Source: an uncultured Dehalococcoidia bacterium (GTDB lineage Bacteria; Chloroflexota; Dehalococcoidia; Lucifugimonadales; Australimonadaceae). From it: DNA of 64,000 bases. The translations under genes were made by a program, and so were the position numbers. The stretch covers positions 1,091,504 to 1,155,503 of the forward strand of contig OY282355.1 in assembly GCA_958295525.1 (NCBI GenBank), in the 5' to 3' direction. Below the pieces are notes generated by a model. That model ran no database searches, was not told where the DNA came from, and saw only the letters and a program-made list of their open reading frames with translations. Below, piece by piece: positions 25,046 through 33,477 of the stretch; position 1 is the first letter of the stretch; every line of letters begins with the position of its first letter.

Positions 25046-26551
25046 TCAGGAAGCCTCGGCGGGGTGCTTCTCGACTTTCGGGCCGTCGGCGCTCATCGTA
25101 ACCCGCAGGCGCGAGGCTTGCGCCGGGTCTTGCTTCGGGTAATCCGTTCGGGTATGGACGCCCCGGCTCTCCTTGCGTTTGAGCGCGCTCGCCGCCATCG
25201 CCTCCGCCGCGTCCAGCAGCCAACCCAGTTCCATGTACTGGACGAGCCCGAAGTTGTAGTCTTTCGCGGCCGAGCCGGCGCCCAGTTGCGCGCGCTCCGC
25301 CCGCATGCTTGAGATGCGCTGCAGCGCGCTCGTCAGCCCTGCGGCACTGCGGCTCGCGCCGGCGTTCGCGTGCATCAGCGAGGCGAGTTCCTCGCGGAGC
25401 GCGGCGACCGGGGCGCCGCCGGGCCGGCTCAGCGCGGCCTCGACCGCTTCGCGCTCCTCCGCGGCCTGCGCGCCTCCGCCCGCGCCTCCGCTTGCGTTCC
25501 CGTAGGCCGCCGCGGCCGCGCCCGCGCTTTTGCCCGACGCGACCGAAACGAGGAGGAAGTTGCCGTCCAGCCCCTCCGCGCCGTGGAATCCGTTGCCCGC
25601 GCACTCGCCCGCGGCGTACAGCCCGGGGATGGACGACTCGCCTTGCGCGGTCACGTCGACTCCGCCGAGCAGCCGGTGCATCGCGGGCTGCACGGGCGCG
25701 GCATCCTGCAGCAAATCAACGCCGGACAGCGCTTTCACGCGGTGCAGCGTGTCGGGGAATCGGGACTCGATCTCGGCTTTGTCCGCGCCGTTCAGCCGGA
25801 CGCTTCCGTTCTCCATAGCCGCGCCCGCGCCGAGCAGCAGGGGCGACAGGGCGAGGCGCCTTCCTTGCAGGGTCAGGGGGCAGTACTGCGCGAACTCCAT
25901 ATCCACGAGCGCGGCGCCCGCGCGGTAGGCCAGCGCGACGCCGGAGCCGCTGCAGTGCAGCGACGCCGTGCTCGGCTCGTAGGCGCGGCGCGCTCCGCCT
26001 GCGGCGAGCACGACGGCTTTCGCGTCGAACGCTTGCACGAGGCCGGTCGCCAGTTGCAAGGCGACGACGCCCTCGCATTGGCCGTCGTTCACGACGAGCG
26101 AAACGGCGATCCATTCGTCGTAGACGGGGATGCCCGCGCCGACGGCCTGCTCGTACAGGGTCTGCGTGAGGGCGAGGCCGGTGATGTCGTTGACGTAGGC
26201 GGCGCGCGGCGCGCCGTCGGGGGAGACGCGCGCCCGGGCGATCACGGAGCCGTTGCGGTTGAACGGCGCGCCGAAACGGTCGAGTTCCACGACGAGGTTC
26301 GCGGCGTCGTAGCAGACGCTCTCCACCACGGCGGCGGGGCTGATCCCCGCGCCTTTCGCCGCCGTCTCTTGCGCGAGCGCGCGGCGGCCCTCCGCGCTCT
26401 CCGGCGCGTTGATCCCGTCTTGCACCGTCACGGAGTAACTGCGCGCGGGGTGCGATTGCGCGAGCAAGGCGGCGGACGCTCCGGCGGCTTTGGCCGCTAG
26501 AGCGGCGCGCAGCCCCGCAATCCCTCCCCCAACGACGAGCATGTCATACAT
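25046..26551 (-). CDS. SdhA/FrdA-like flavoprotein with altered active site
   Basis: 501 residues of the fumarate reductase/L-aspartate oxidase flavoprotein family: dinucleotide motif VVGGGIAGLRAAL, then the FAD-contact segment PARSYSVTVQDGINA and IPGLYAAGECAGNGFHG. Compared with FrdA, the covalent-flavin His is Tyr39, the HPT triad is CPL (224-226), the GPRD Arg region is absent and the second substrate Arg is Gly327; only His292 is kept. The FAD is therefore probably noncovalent and the substrate not succinate/fumarate, or reduced activity. It heads the operon with SdhB-like and HdrB-like subunits. ATG at 26551. Confidence 0.9.
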   Translation of the reverse strand: MYDMLVVGGGIAGLRAALAAKAAGASAALLAQSHPARSYSVTVQDGINAPESAEGRRALAQETAAKGAGISPAAVVESVCYDAANLVVELDRFGAPFNRNGSVIARARVSPDGAPRAAYVNDITGLALTQTLYEQAVGAGIPVYDEWIAVSLVVNDGQCEGVVALQLATGLVQAFDAKAVVLAAGGARRAYEPSTASLHCSGSGVALAYRAGAALVDMEFAQYCPLTLQGRRLALSPLLLGAGAAMENGSVRLNGADKAEIESRFPDTLHRVKALSGVDLLQDAAPVQPAMHRLLGGVDVTAQGESSIPGLYAAGECAGNGFHGAEGLDGNFLLVSVASGKSAGAAAAAYGNASGGAGGGAQAAEEREAVEAALSRPGGAPVAALREELASLMHANAGASRSAAGLTSALQRISSMRAERAQLGAGSAAKDYNFGLVQYMELGWLLDAAEAMAASALKRKESRGVHTRTDYPKQDPAQASRLRVTMSADGPKVEKHPAEAS

Positions 26552-26778
26552 GCGCCTTTGCCTCCCTGCGCTGATGCGCCTGCGTTATGCGCGATAGGGC
26601 GCGGCGGCGCCGTCCGGCGCGCCGCCCGCGCTTACTTTATCACGCCGCCCGCGTCGGCGGGTAGGCTTAGGCATCCTCGTCAATCGCCTGATCCATTGCG
26701 CCAGCGCCGCCGTCAACGATAGGGAAGCGCGCCGTTCGGCGCAATGGCCGTCTGTCATAGGCGTTCGCCCGATTAGGG
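26552..26778. other. Divergent intergenic region
   Basis: About 230 bases between the divergent SdhA-like and argD genes. It presumably holds the leftward promoter of the redox operon. No gene or repeat was recognised. Confidence 0.4.
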
Positions 26779-26784
26779 TAGAAT
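26779..26784 (+). promoter_or_regulatory. Probable -10 box of the arg operon
   Basis: TAGAAT, 57 bases before the argD ATG. Unlike several other boxes here it leaves room for a leader with a ribosome site (GCAGGAG). No convincing -35 was seen. Confidence 0.45.
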
Positions 26785-26841
26785 CTTCAGGCGGCGCGCC
26801 CGCCGCTAGGGAATTCGCGGAGCGGCAGGAGATCAGGATCA

Positions 26842-28041
26842 ATGACGGCAACCGACTGGATGGCCGAGGAGTCCGCCTACTATATGCATACGTTCAACCG
26901 CCAGCCCATCGTGGTGGAGCGGGGCGAGGGCGCCCGCGTCTGGGACGTGGACGGCAAGGAGTATTTGGACTTCACCGCCGGGCTCGCAGTGGCGAATCTG
27001 GGGCACGCCCATCCCGCCGTCGCGGACGCCGTGAGCGCGCAGGCGCGGACGCTCCTGCAGATGTCCAACCTCTACTACACCACGCCGCAACTGGAACTGG
27101 CGCGGCTGCTCGTGGAGAATTCCTGCATGGACAAGGCGTTCTTCGCCAACAGCGGAACGGAGGCGAATGAGGGCGCGGTGAAACTCGCCCGCAAGCACGG
27201 CAGGCTCCACCGCAACGGCGCGCAAGGAATCATCACGGCGCTCAACTCGTTCCACGGGCGGACGACGGCGATGATCGCGGCCACCGGCCAGCCCGCGTAC
27301 CAGGAGGCATGGCTTCCGCTCGCCTCCGGCTTCACGAACGTTCCTTACGACGACCTCGACGCCGTCCGCGACGCGACGACGGACGACACGTGCGCGGTGA
27401 TGGTGGAGGTTCTGCAGGGCGAGGGCGGCGTCAACGTTCCGACGGAGGGCTATCTGAAAGGGCTCCGCGAGTGGTGCGACGAGCAAGGCCTGCTGCTGAT
27501 CTTCGACGAGGTGCAGACGGGGATGGGGCGGCTCGGAACGCTCTGGGGCTACGAGCAGTCGGGCGTGGAGCCGGACGTAATGACCATCGCCAAGGGGCTG
27601 GGCAACGGCGTGCCGGTGGGCGCGTTTCTGTGCAAGGAGCGCTGCAACGTTCTGGAGCCCGGCGATCACGGCAGCACCTTCGGCGGCAACGTGCTCGCCA
27701 CCGCCGCCGCCGCCGCGACGCTGCGCTGCATGCTGGACGAGGACGTCCCGGGCAATGCGGCGCGGGTCGGAGCGTATCTGCGGTCGCGGCTCGAATCGTT
27801 CGCGGCCGAGCGCGCGCCGGTGACCGTCGGGGCGCGGGGAACCGGGCTGCTGCAGGCGCTCCTGTTCGAGGAGCCCATCGCCCGGGAGGTCGTCAGCGCG
27901 GCGAACGCGGAAGGCGTTTTGCTCAACCCCGTGCTCCCGCGCGCGATCCGCTTTATGCCGCCGCTCATCATTAGCGAGGCGGACGTGGACGAGTGCATCG
28001 AAAAATTGGACGCGGCGTTCGTCAAAGCGACCGCCGGATAA
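26842..28041 (+). CDS. argD: Acetylornithine (class III) aminotransferase
   Basis: 399 residues. Makes N-acetylornithine from N-acetylglutamate semialdehyde, with possible succinyldiaminopimelate activity. The PLP lysine is in MTIAKGLGNGVP; FDEVQTGMGRLG supplies the PLP-binding Asp; NSGTEANEGAVKLARKHG binds phosphate. The ATG follows GGAGATCAGGATCA. Function as ArgD is supported by argG 34 bases downstream on the same strand. Confidence 0.95.
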   Translation: MTATDWMAEESAYYMHTFNRQPIVVERGEGARVWDVDGKEYLDFTAGLAVANLGHAHPAVADAVSAQARTLLQMSNLYYTTPQLELARLLVENSCMDKAFFANSGTEANEGAVKLARKHGRLHRNGAQGIITALNSFHGRTTAMIAATGQPAYQEAWLPLASGFTNVPYDDLDAVRDATTDDTCAVMVEVLQGEGGVNVPTEGYLKGLREWCDEQGLLLIFDEVQTGMGRLGTLWGYEQSGVEPDVMTIAKGLGNGVPVGAFLCKERCNVLEPGDHGSTFGGNVLATAAAAATLRCMLDEDVPGNAARVGAYLRSRLESFAAERAPVTVGARGTGLLQALLFEEPIAREVVSAANAEGVLLNPVLPRAIRFMPPLIISEADVDECIEKLDAAFVKATAG

Positions 28042-28075
28042 GCGACACGCGAACGCAGCGGAGGATTGCCGCCCT

Positions 28076-29284
28076 ATGACCGATACGATCGTTCTCGCCT
28101 ACAGCGGAGGGCTGGACACCTCCGTCGCCATCCGCTGGCTTCAGGAGCGCTACGGGGCGGACGTCGCCACGCTCACGATGGACCTCGGCGGCGCGGTTGA
28201 CCTGGAGGCCGCGCGCCGCCGCGCCCTCGAGATCGGCGCCGTCCGCGCCGACGTGGTGGACGCGCGGGAGGAGTTCGTCCGCGAGTACGTCTGGCCCGCT
28301 CTGCGGGCGGGCGCGCTCTACGAGGGCGTCTATCCGCTCGCCACGGCGCTCGGCAGGCCGCTCATCGCCGAGCGGCTCGTCCGAATCGCGCAGGAAGAGG
28401 GCGCGTTCGCCATCGCGCACGGCTGCACGGGCAAAGGCAACGATCAGGTGCGGTTCGACGTGAGCGCGGCGGCGCTCGCCCCGAGCGTCAAGGTCGTCGC
28501 GCCCGCGCGCGAGTGGGGCATGACGCGCGACGACGAAATCGCCTACGCGAAAGAGCGCGGCGTCCCGATAGACCTCAACAAGCGCAGTTCCTACTCGGTG
28601 GACGAAAACCTCTGGGGGCGCAGCATCGAGGCCGGCGACTTGGAAGACCCGTGGGCGGAGCCGCCGGAAGAGGCGTTCGGCTGGACGGTTTCGGCGGACG
28701 CCGCGCCCGACGCGCCGCGCTGCGTGGAGATTCGCTTCGCGCAAGGCGTTCCCGTCGCGCTGGACGGCCAAGAGATGGACGGCCCCGCGCTGATCGAAAC
28801 CCTCAACGCGGCGGCGGGCGAGCACGGCGTGGGGCGCATAGACCACGTGGAGAACCGGCTCGTCGGCATCAAGTCGCGGGAGGTCTACGAGGCGCCCGCC
28901 GCCGTCACGCTGCATCTGGCGCGCCGCGCGCTCGAGCAGATGTGCCTCGCAAAGGAGCAGGCGCGCTTCAAGGAGCGGCTGGCGCAAGAGTACGCCGACC
29001 TCGTCTACAACGGGCTGTGGTTCACCGCGCACCGCCGCGACCTCGACGCCTACGTCGACAGCGTGACGCGGCGGGTCAGCGGCACCGTCCGCGTCCGTCT
29101 GCACAAGGGCGCGGCGACGGTGACGGGGCGCGAGAGCGCCGAGTCGCTCTACCGCCACGACCTCGCCACCTACGACGCGGGCGACGCTTTCGATCACCAA
29201 GCGTCGGCGGGGTTCATCAAGGTGTTCGGCCTGCCCGCGCGGACGCAGGCGCAAGCGCAGGGCGGGGAAGCGCAGCGGAGGTGA
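28076..29284 (+). CDS. argG: Argininosuccinate synthase
   Basis: 402 residues. Condenses citrulline with aspartate using ATP. The ATP-pyrophosphatase P-loop is at residues 7-14 (LAYSGGLDTSV); GCTGKGNDQVRF and DLNKRSSYSVDENLWGRS are further signature segments. GGAGG precedes the ATG at 28076. The stop overlaps the GTG of the next gene. argH follows only after about 7.4 kb, with other genes between. Confidence 0.97.
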   Translation: MTDTIVLAYSGGLDTSVAIRWLQERYGADVATLTMDLGGAVDLEAARRRALEIGAVRADVVDAREEFVREYVWPALRAGALYEGVYPLATALGRPLIAERLVRIAQEEGAFAIAHGCTGKGNDQVRFDVSAAALAPSVKVVAPAREWGMTRDDEIAYAKERGVPIDLNKRSSYSVDENLWGRSIEAGDLEDPWAEPPEEAFGWTVSADAAPDAPRCVEIRFAQGVPVALDGQEMDGPALIETLNAAAGEHGVGRIDHVENRLVGIKSREVYEAPAAVTLHLARRALEQMCLAKEQARFKERLAQEYADLVYNGLWFTAHRRDLDAYVDSVTRRVSGTVRVRLHKGAATVTGRESAESLYRHDLATYDAGDAFDHQASAGFIKVFGLPARTQAQAQGGEAQRR

Positions 29285-30159
29285 GCGGCGCGCTCCTCGC
29301 GCTCGCCGGGGCCGCGATGCTCGGCCTCAACACCGCCGTCGTGCGCCGGGGCGTGCTCCGCGCCTCCGCCTACAACGGCATCGTCATCTCCATTCTGCTC
29401 TCCGTGCCCGTGTTCGCGCTGCTCGCGCTCTTCTCAGGCCAGATCGCCCGCGCCGGAGAGTTCACGCGCCTCGACTACGCCGCGCTCGCCGCCGGGGGCG
29501 TTCTCAACTTCCTCGGCGGACGCTTCTCGCAGTTCCTGGCGATTCAGGCCGTGGGAGCGAACCTCACCGCGCCGATGCGCGTTCTCTCCGCGTTGTTCGG
29601 CGCGGCGCTGGGCGTGACGCTGCTCGGCGAGCAAGTCGGGCCGCTGCGGGGCGCGGGCATTGCGCTGCTCATCGCCGCGCCGCTCATCGCGTTCGCGCGT
29701 CCGCCCACCGTCAAACTCGGCGCGCTGCAAATCACGCGGGGCGTCGTCTTCGGCCTCTCCGCCGCCGTAACCTACGGCGGCTCCACGTTCCTCTTGCGCT
29801 GGACGCTCGCCGACTCCGGCCTCACGCTTTTGGGGGCGCTCGTCGCGCATGGGGCGGCGGCGCTCGTGCTCGCCGCCTCGCTCGGCCTGCCGGGGCGGGC
29901 GCGCGGCCTGCGCGAGATAGACCGCTCGGCGGCGAAACTCTTTCTCCTCGTCACGGCGATTATGACGCTGGCGCAAGTCTTCCGGTTCGCCGCGCTCGAA
30001 TCGGCGGACGCCGCGGTCGTCGCGCCGCTCACGGAGACGATGACGTTTTTCGGCCTTGCGTTCGCCTTTACGCTCAACCGCGAAACCGAATCGTTCAACC
30101 CGCTCGTGCTGCTGGGGATGGCGCTCGCCGCGGCGGGCGCGGTCGCCATAGCGCTTTGA
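29281..30159 (+). CDS. EamA/DMT-superfamily transporter
   Basis: 292 residues with ten hydrophobic segments in two EamA halves (second half begins near ITRGVVFGLSAAVTYGG). The GTG at 29281 overlaps the argG stop by four bases, with GCGGAG just upstream, so it is translated with argG. An amino acid or arginine-pathway metabolite may be its cargo, which is inference from position only. Confidence 0.87.
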   Translation: MSGALLALAGAAMLGLNTAVVRRGVLRASAYNGIVISILLSVPVFALLALFSGQIARAGEFTRLDYAALAAGGVLNFLGGRFSQFLAIQAVGANLTAPMRVLSALFGAALGVTLLGEQVGPLRGAGIALLIAAPLIAFARPPTVKLGALQITRGVVFGLSAAVTYGGSTFLLRWTLADSGLTLLGALVAHGAAALVLAASLGLPGRARGLREIDRSAAKLFLLVTAIMTLAQVFRFAALESADAAVVAPLTETMTFFGLAFAFTLNRETESFNPLVLLGMALAAAGAVAIAL

Positions 30160-30177
30160 GTGGACGCGAAAACAACA

Positions 30178-30250
30178 GGAGGGGCGCGCAATGCGTATCG
30201 GATGGATCGGCTTGGGGCGGATGGGCAGGCCAATGGCCGAGAATCTCCGC
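30178..30250 (+). pseudogene. 5' remnant of a hydroxyisobutyrate dehydrogenase-like gene
   Basis: About 70 bases matching the ribosome site and first ~20 codons of the gene at 31372, with two substitutions and one indel. The open frame reads MRIGWIGLGRMGRPMAENL, then diverges and stops at 30322 after 43 codons. It is separated from the complete copy by the DUF3800 gene, so the original gene start was left behind when the segment between was inserted, or a partial duplication occurred. Confidence 0.8.
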
Positions 30251-30290
30251 CAGAAGGCTTGCGCGAGCGCAGTGAACAAAACGCAAGGTC

Positions 30291-30320
30291 TTGACTTTTG
30301 CCTATGCATTCGCCTAGTAT
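30291..30320 (+). promoter_or_regulatory. Sigma-70-like promoter without a downstream gene on its strand
   Basis: TTGACT (30291-30296), an 18-base spacer and TAGTAT (30315-30320). It points into the 3' end of the leftward DUF3800 gene, so any product would be antisense or non-coding. Sequence downstream (30327-30390) is GC-rich and could fold. It may be a chance match. Confidence 0.35.
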
Positions 30321-30368
30321 AGGAGGCGGCGACCGGGAGCGGGCCGCTCCATCAGCGACCCCTTCGCC

Positions 30369-31199
30369 CTACGGGGCGGCTCGGCCGCCACTTTCTTGAA
30401 TCCCGTCCAAGCCCCAGCCCCCATAGGCGCGCCACATCCCATCCGTCTCTACCTGTTCCAATTGGATATCGAGACCCTTGAATAAATGCTCAGTGGCTGG
30501 GTTGGGCTTGTCAGGGTGACTAATACGGCGTCGAATGAGATACGCTGCGGCGTCAGCAAGTTGGATGCCGAACGACCGATGCGAATCCTCAAATTGCAAG
30601 GAGCCTAGGATGTGCGTGAGTTGCCGCCCTGAGAACGGGTCAATTGGCGGAACCGCAACCATGAAATTGAAGTGTCTTATCCACCTGTCTATGCTCTTGG
30701 GCGGTATAGAAGCGCGATCTCCAATGAGTATGGCGTGTTTTGAACCTGCGCTTCTCGATGCAATAAGATTCAAGTCCAAGTATAGGCGCGTCAATAGGAC
30801 GTCATCAATGGCGACGCTAGGCATCGCCTTCTGCGAGTAGAGATCAATGATGCTTGGCGCCCGCGCCTTCTCAATGTAAATCCCTGCTATAGGAAGCCGA
30901 TGGCGAACAATAACGCTGGCGATGTCGAGCAAGACTTCCAAGCGTTCCGAGAAACCCATGCCTCTGAACGCGCGCGTTCCCTGATAGATGTCCCCAGCGT
31001 GCAACTCGAAAGAACCTGAGATGAGGTACTCTCCGGTTTCGTTGGGGAAGCGCTTGGCCACCACCGAACGGCAGTCTTGTTCGACGGATCTCCATATGGC
31101 CTCATCTATGGATACAGAGCATATCCCCTGAACCCGCTGCTGCGGGTCGGAGTAGTTCTGGCCAGTGCCGCCAGTGTCGTCAAAGTACGTCAAGTACAT
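30369..31199 (-). CDS. DUF3800-family protein on an inserted segment
   Basis: 276 residues. The N-terminal YFDDTGG and the C-terminal GIQLADAAAYLIRRR match the DUF3800 family, an RNase H-like fold with conserved acidic residues, often found in mobile or defence regions. Codon use is less GC-rich than neighbours. It lies opposite to its surroundings, between a truncated and a complete copy of the same dehydrogenase gene start. ATG at 31199 has AAGGAGACGGT upstream. Confidence 0.85.
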   Translation of the reverse strand: MYLTYFDDTGGTGQNYSDPQQRVQGICSVSIDEAIWRSVEQDCRSVVAKRFPNETGEYLISGSFELHAGDIYQGTRAFRGMGFSERLEVLLDIASVIVRHRLPIAGIYIEKARAPSIIDLYSQKAMPSVAIDDVLLTRLYLDLNLIASRSAGSKHAILIGDRASIPPKSIDRWIRHFNFMVAVPPIDPFSGRQLTHILGSLQFEDSHRSFGIQLADAAAYLIRRRISHPDKPNPATEHLFKGLDIQLEQVETDGMWRAYGGWGLDGIQESGGRAAP

Positions 31200-31371
31200 A
31201 CCGTCTCCTTATGATAATGATATGATGCGACCCTAACATATAACCTCGGACCCCGCAAGGAGACTCGAACATAGGGAGTCCAACTGACGCGCCTGCCTCG
31301 CCTTGAAATCGGCCATCCGGTTGCGGAGCCGCCAACGGGGGAGAGCGCAATAATCGCAAGGAGGGCGCGCA

Positions 31372-32256
31372 ATGCGTATCGGATGGATCGGCTTGGGACG
31401 GATGGGGAGGCCAATGGCCGAGAATCTCGTTCGCAAGGGATTCGACGTCGCCGTTCAGAACCGCAGCCAGGGCAAGGTTCGGGAACTCGTTGCGATGGGC
31501 GCGGCGGCGGGCGAGTCGTTCGCGGCGATGGGCGCGGAACTCGACGCCGTGCACACCTGCCTGCCCCACACCGGCGTCGCGCGGGAAGTAATCGCCGGGC
31601 CCGGCGGCGTGCTCGAGCGCGCCCGCGAGGGGCTGATCATCGTTGACCACACCACCATCCACCCGGACGCCGCCCGCGAGTTCGCGGCGACCGCCCGCGA
31701 GCGCGGCGCGGCCTACCTCGACGCCCCCGTCTCCGGATCCGGCCCCGTCGCCGAGCGCGGCGAACTCACCATTATGTGCGGCGGCGACCCCGAGGCGTTC
31801 GCCGCCGTCCGCCCCAACCTCGAGGCGATGGGCAAGACAATTGAGTTGATGGGCGAATCGGGCTCCGGCGCGGCGGCGAAAGTCGTCAACAACGTGCTGA
31901 TGGCCGCGAACCTCGCGGTTGCGATGGAGGCGCTCATCCTCGCGTCCCAGGCCGGCCTCGACTTGGAGCGGCTCTTCGCCGTCGTCCGAACGGCCTCCGG
32001 GGCGAGCCGCGCGTGGGAGCGGAACGCCCCCCGCATCCTCAGCGGCGAGTTCGGCAAGGACGGCTCCGCGTGGCTCACGATGCACGATCAGGATACGGCG
32101 CAGGAGATGGCGGACGAGTTCGGCCTCGCCTTGCCCGTGTTCGCGGAGTCGCGCCGGTTCTGGCGCGCCGTCGTGGACGCGGGGCTCGGCGAGGAAGACC
32201 CCTCGCACGGCGTAACCGCGCTGGAGCGGCGCCTCGGCGTCTCGCTGCGCGGGTAG
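31372..32256 (+). CDS. 3-hydroxyisobutyrate dehydrogenase-like NAD(P)-dependent oxidoreductase
   Basis: 294 residues of the beta-hydroxyacid dehydrogenase family. Nucleotide motif GLGRMGRPMAENL (8-20), substrate motif DAPVSGSGPVAERGELTIM (118-136), catalytic Lys170 in GAAAKVVNNVL and the helical dimerisation domain are all present. The substrate may be hydroxyisobutyrate, tartronate semialdehyde or another hydroxyacid. AAGGAGGG lies before the ATG. It is followed by the tandem membrane genes. Confidence 0.93.
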   Translation: MRIGWIGLGRMGRPMAENLVRKGFDVAVQNRSQGKVRELVAMGAAAGESFAAMGAELDAVHTCLPHTGVAREVIAGPGGVLERAREGLIIVDHTTIHPDAAREFAATARERGAAYLDAPVSGSGPVAERGELTIMCGGDPEAFAAVRPNLEAMGKTIELMGESGSGAAAKVVNNVLMAANLAVAMEALILASQAGLDLERLFAVVRTASGASRAWERNAPRILSGEFGKDGSAWLTMHDQDTAQEMADEFGLALPVFAESRRFWRAVVDAGLGEEDPSHGVTALERRLGVSLRG

Positions 32257-32297
32257 TGTAAGATGTTCGGCGCCCCTCATACGGAGAACGCCTAACG

Positions 32298-33464
32298 ATG
32301 CCGCGCCTCATCGCAACCTACCGCTGGGAACTGCTGATCATCGTCGGTCTCGTCGGGTCGTATGCTGCTATACAGGCGGCCTTGTCCGTTTCGCTGAAGG
32401 AGTTGGCGGATGCGACGGCTGGCGTCGTCGCCCTCATGGGGCTGCGCGCAGTTCTGATGGGCGCCCTCTACTTCAGGTTGCGCCGCTTGGGATACGGCTT
32501 GGAGTTCGCGCTCCTCGCCGCCGTTCCCTTCACCGCCGGATTGGCGTCGCTAGGTTATCTCCTTGCATTTCCTGTCGAATTGCTGGGTTCCGAGAATCCA
32601 ATCTCTCTCCTTTTCCTCAGGCCTCTCATTGAGCCGTTGACGACGGCGATACTCCTATCCGTCTTGTACGGCTACGTCCGGCGCACGCAAGGCGGCTTCC
32701 TCGGACTCGTATGCGGGTTGATGCTCGCCGCCGCCGCCGCCGAATCCGCAATCGTCGCGCACGAAATTGCGCCTTCGTTCATGATCCCCAATCTCTATGT
32801 AACGGCGGCTTTTCTGTTCGGCGGCGCCTTGTATGCTTGGCGATTGCGACTCGGTTTCACGAGGCCGGTTTGGGCGGCGGCGTTCGCAGCCGTGCTCGTC
32901 CATCTCGTGTTCACCGCCGCGCTAGACAGGGCATCCCTATTCCTCTTCTTCTACAGAACCCCTGGCGCCTTCATCATCGAATTCTCAACGATGCTTCTGG
33001 CTCTGTGGTTCGCCCGCCGCGCGTCCCGGGTCAGCCTCGCTCACGCATTCTTCATCGTCGCGCTCATTTTCTCCTTCCCGTTCGTTGGTCTTTTCGAGAT
33101 TGTTGCGTTCCAAAGCGACGCCGAAACGCCGTTGCGCGTCCTCGCATCCCCAGCGGCCAGCAGGGTATTGGGTGCCCTCGGGATCAGCGCAACCCTTGCC
33201 GCCGTCTGGATGCTCAGGAACTTCGACCGCCGGGACGCGGCGTTCCGCAAGCGCGCGGCGGTGGCGCTTTTCGGAATAAGGGCGGCGTTTGGGATCGCCG
33301 GAGCCGTCATGTTCGCGGCGCGAAGCAACGTAGCGTTTGCCCTAGACGCGCGCGCGGCCGTCGTCATCATTGGTTGGGGCGCAACAATTGCCCTCGTCTA
33401 CTTCATCCGCGAGCGGCGGGCGGCCATATCTGTCCGCGATGCTGCGCCGCCCGGCGGCGCGTGA
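32298..33464 (+). CDS. Tandem multi-pass membrane protein, copy 1
   Basis: 388 residues, family not recognised, with about 12 hydrophobic segments. Arg-rich short loops lie on one side (RLRRLGYGLE, WFARRASRVSLAH, NFDRRDAAFRKRAA), predicting N- and C-termini in the cytoplasm. Loops between TM1-2, 3-4, 5-6, 7-8, 9-10 and 11-12 are on the other side and differ between the copies. No known catalytic motif, signal peptide or transporter signature was found. ATG follows GGAGAACGCCTAACG. The stop is four bases before the next conserved junction (TGAGAGAATG). Confidence 0.85.
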   Translation: MPRLIATYRWELLIIVGLVGSYAAIQAALSVSLKELADATAGVVALMGLRAVLMGALYFRLRRLGYGLEFALLAAVPFTAGLASLGYLLAFPVELLGSENPISLLFLRPLIEPLTTAILLSVLYGYVRRTQGGFLGLVCGLMLAAAAAESAIVAHEIAPSFMIPNLYVTAAFLFGGALYAWRLRLGFTRPVWAAAFAAVLVHLVFTAALDRASLFLFFYRTPGAFIIEFSTMLLALWFARRASRVSLAHAFFIVALIFSFPFVGLFEIVAFQSDAETPLRVLASPAASRVLGALGISATLAAVWMLRNFDRRDAAFRKRAAVALFGIRAAFGIAGAVMFAARSNVAFALDARAAVVIIGWGATIALVYFIRERRAAISVRDAAPPGGA

Positions 33465-33477
33465 GAGAATGCGCCCT

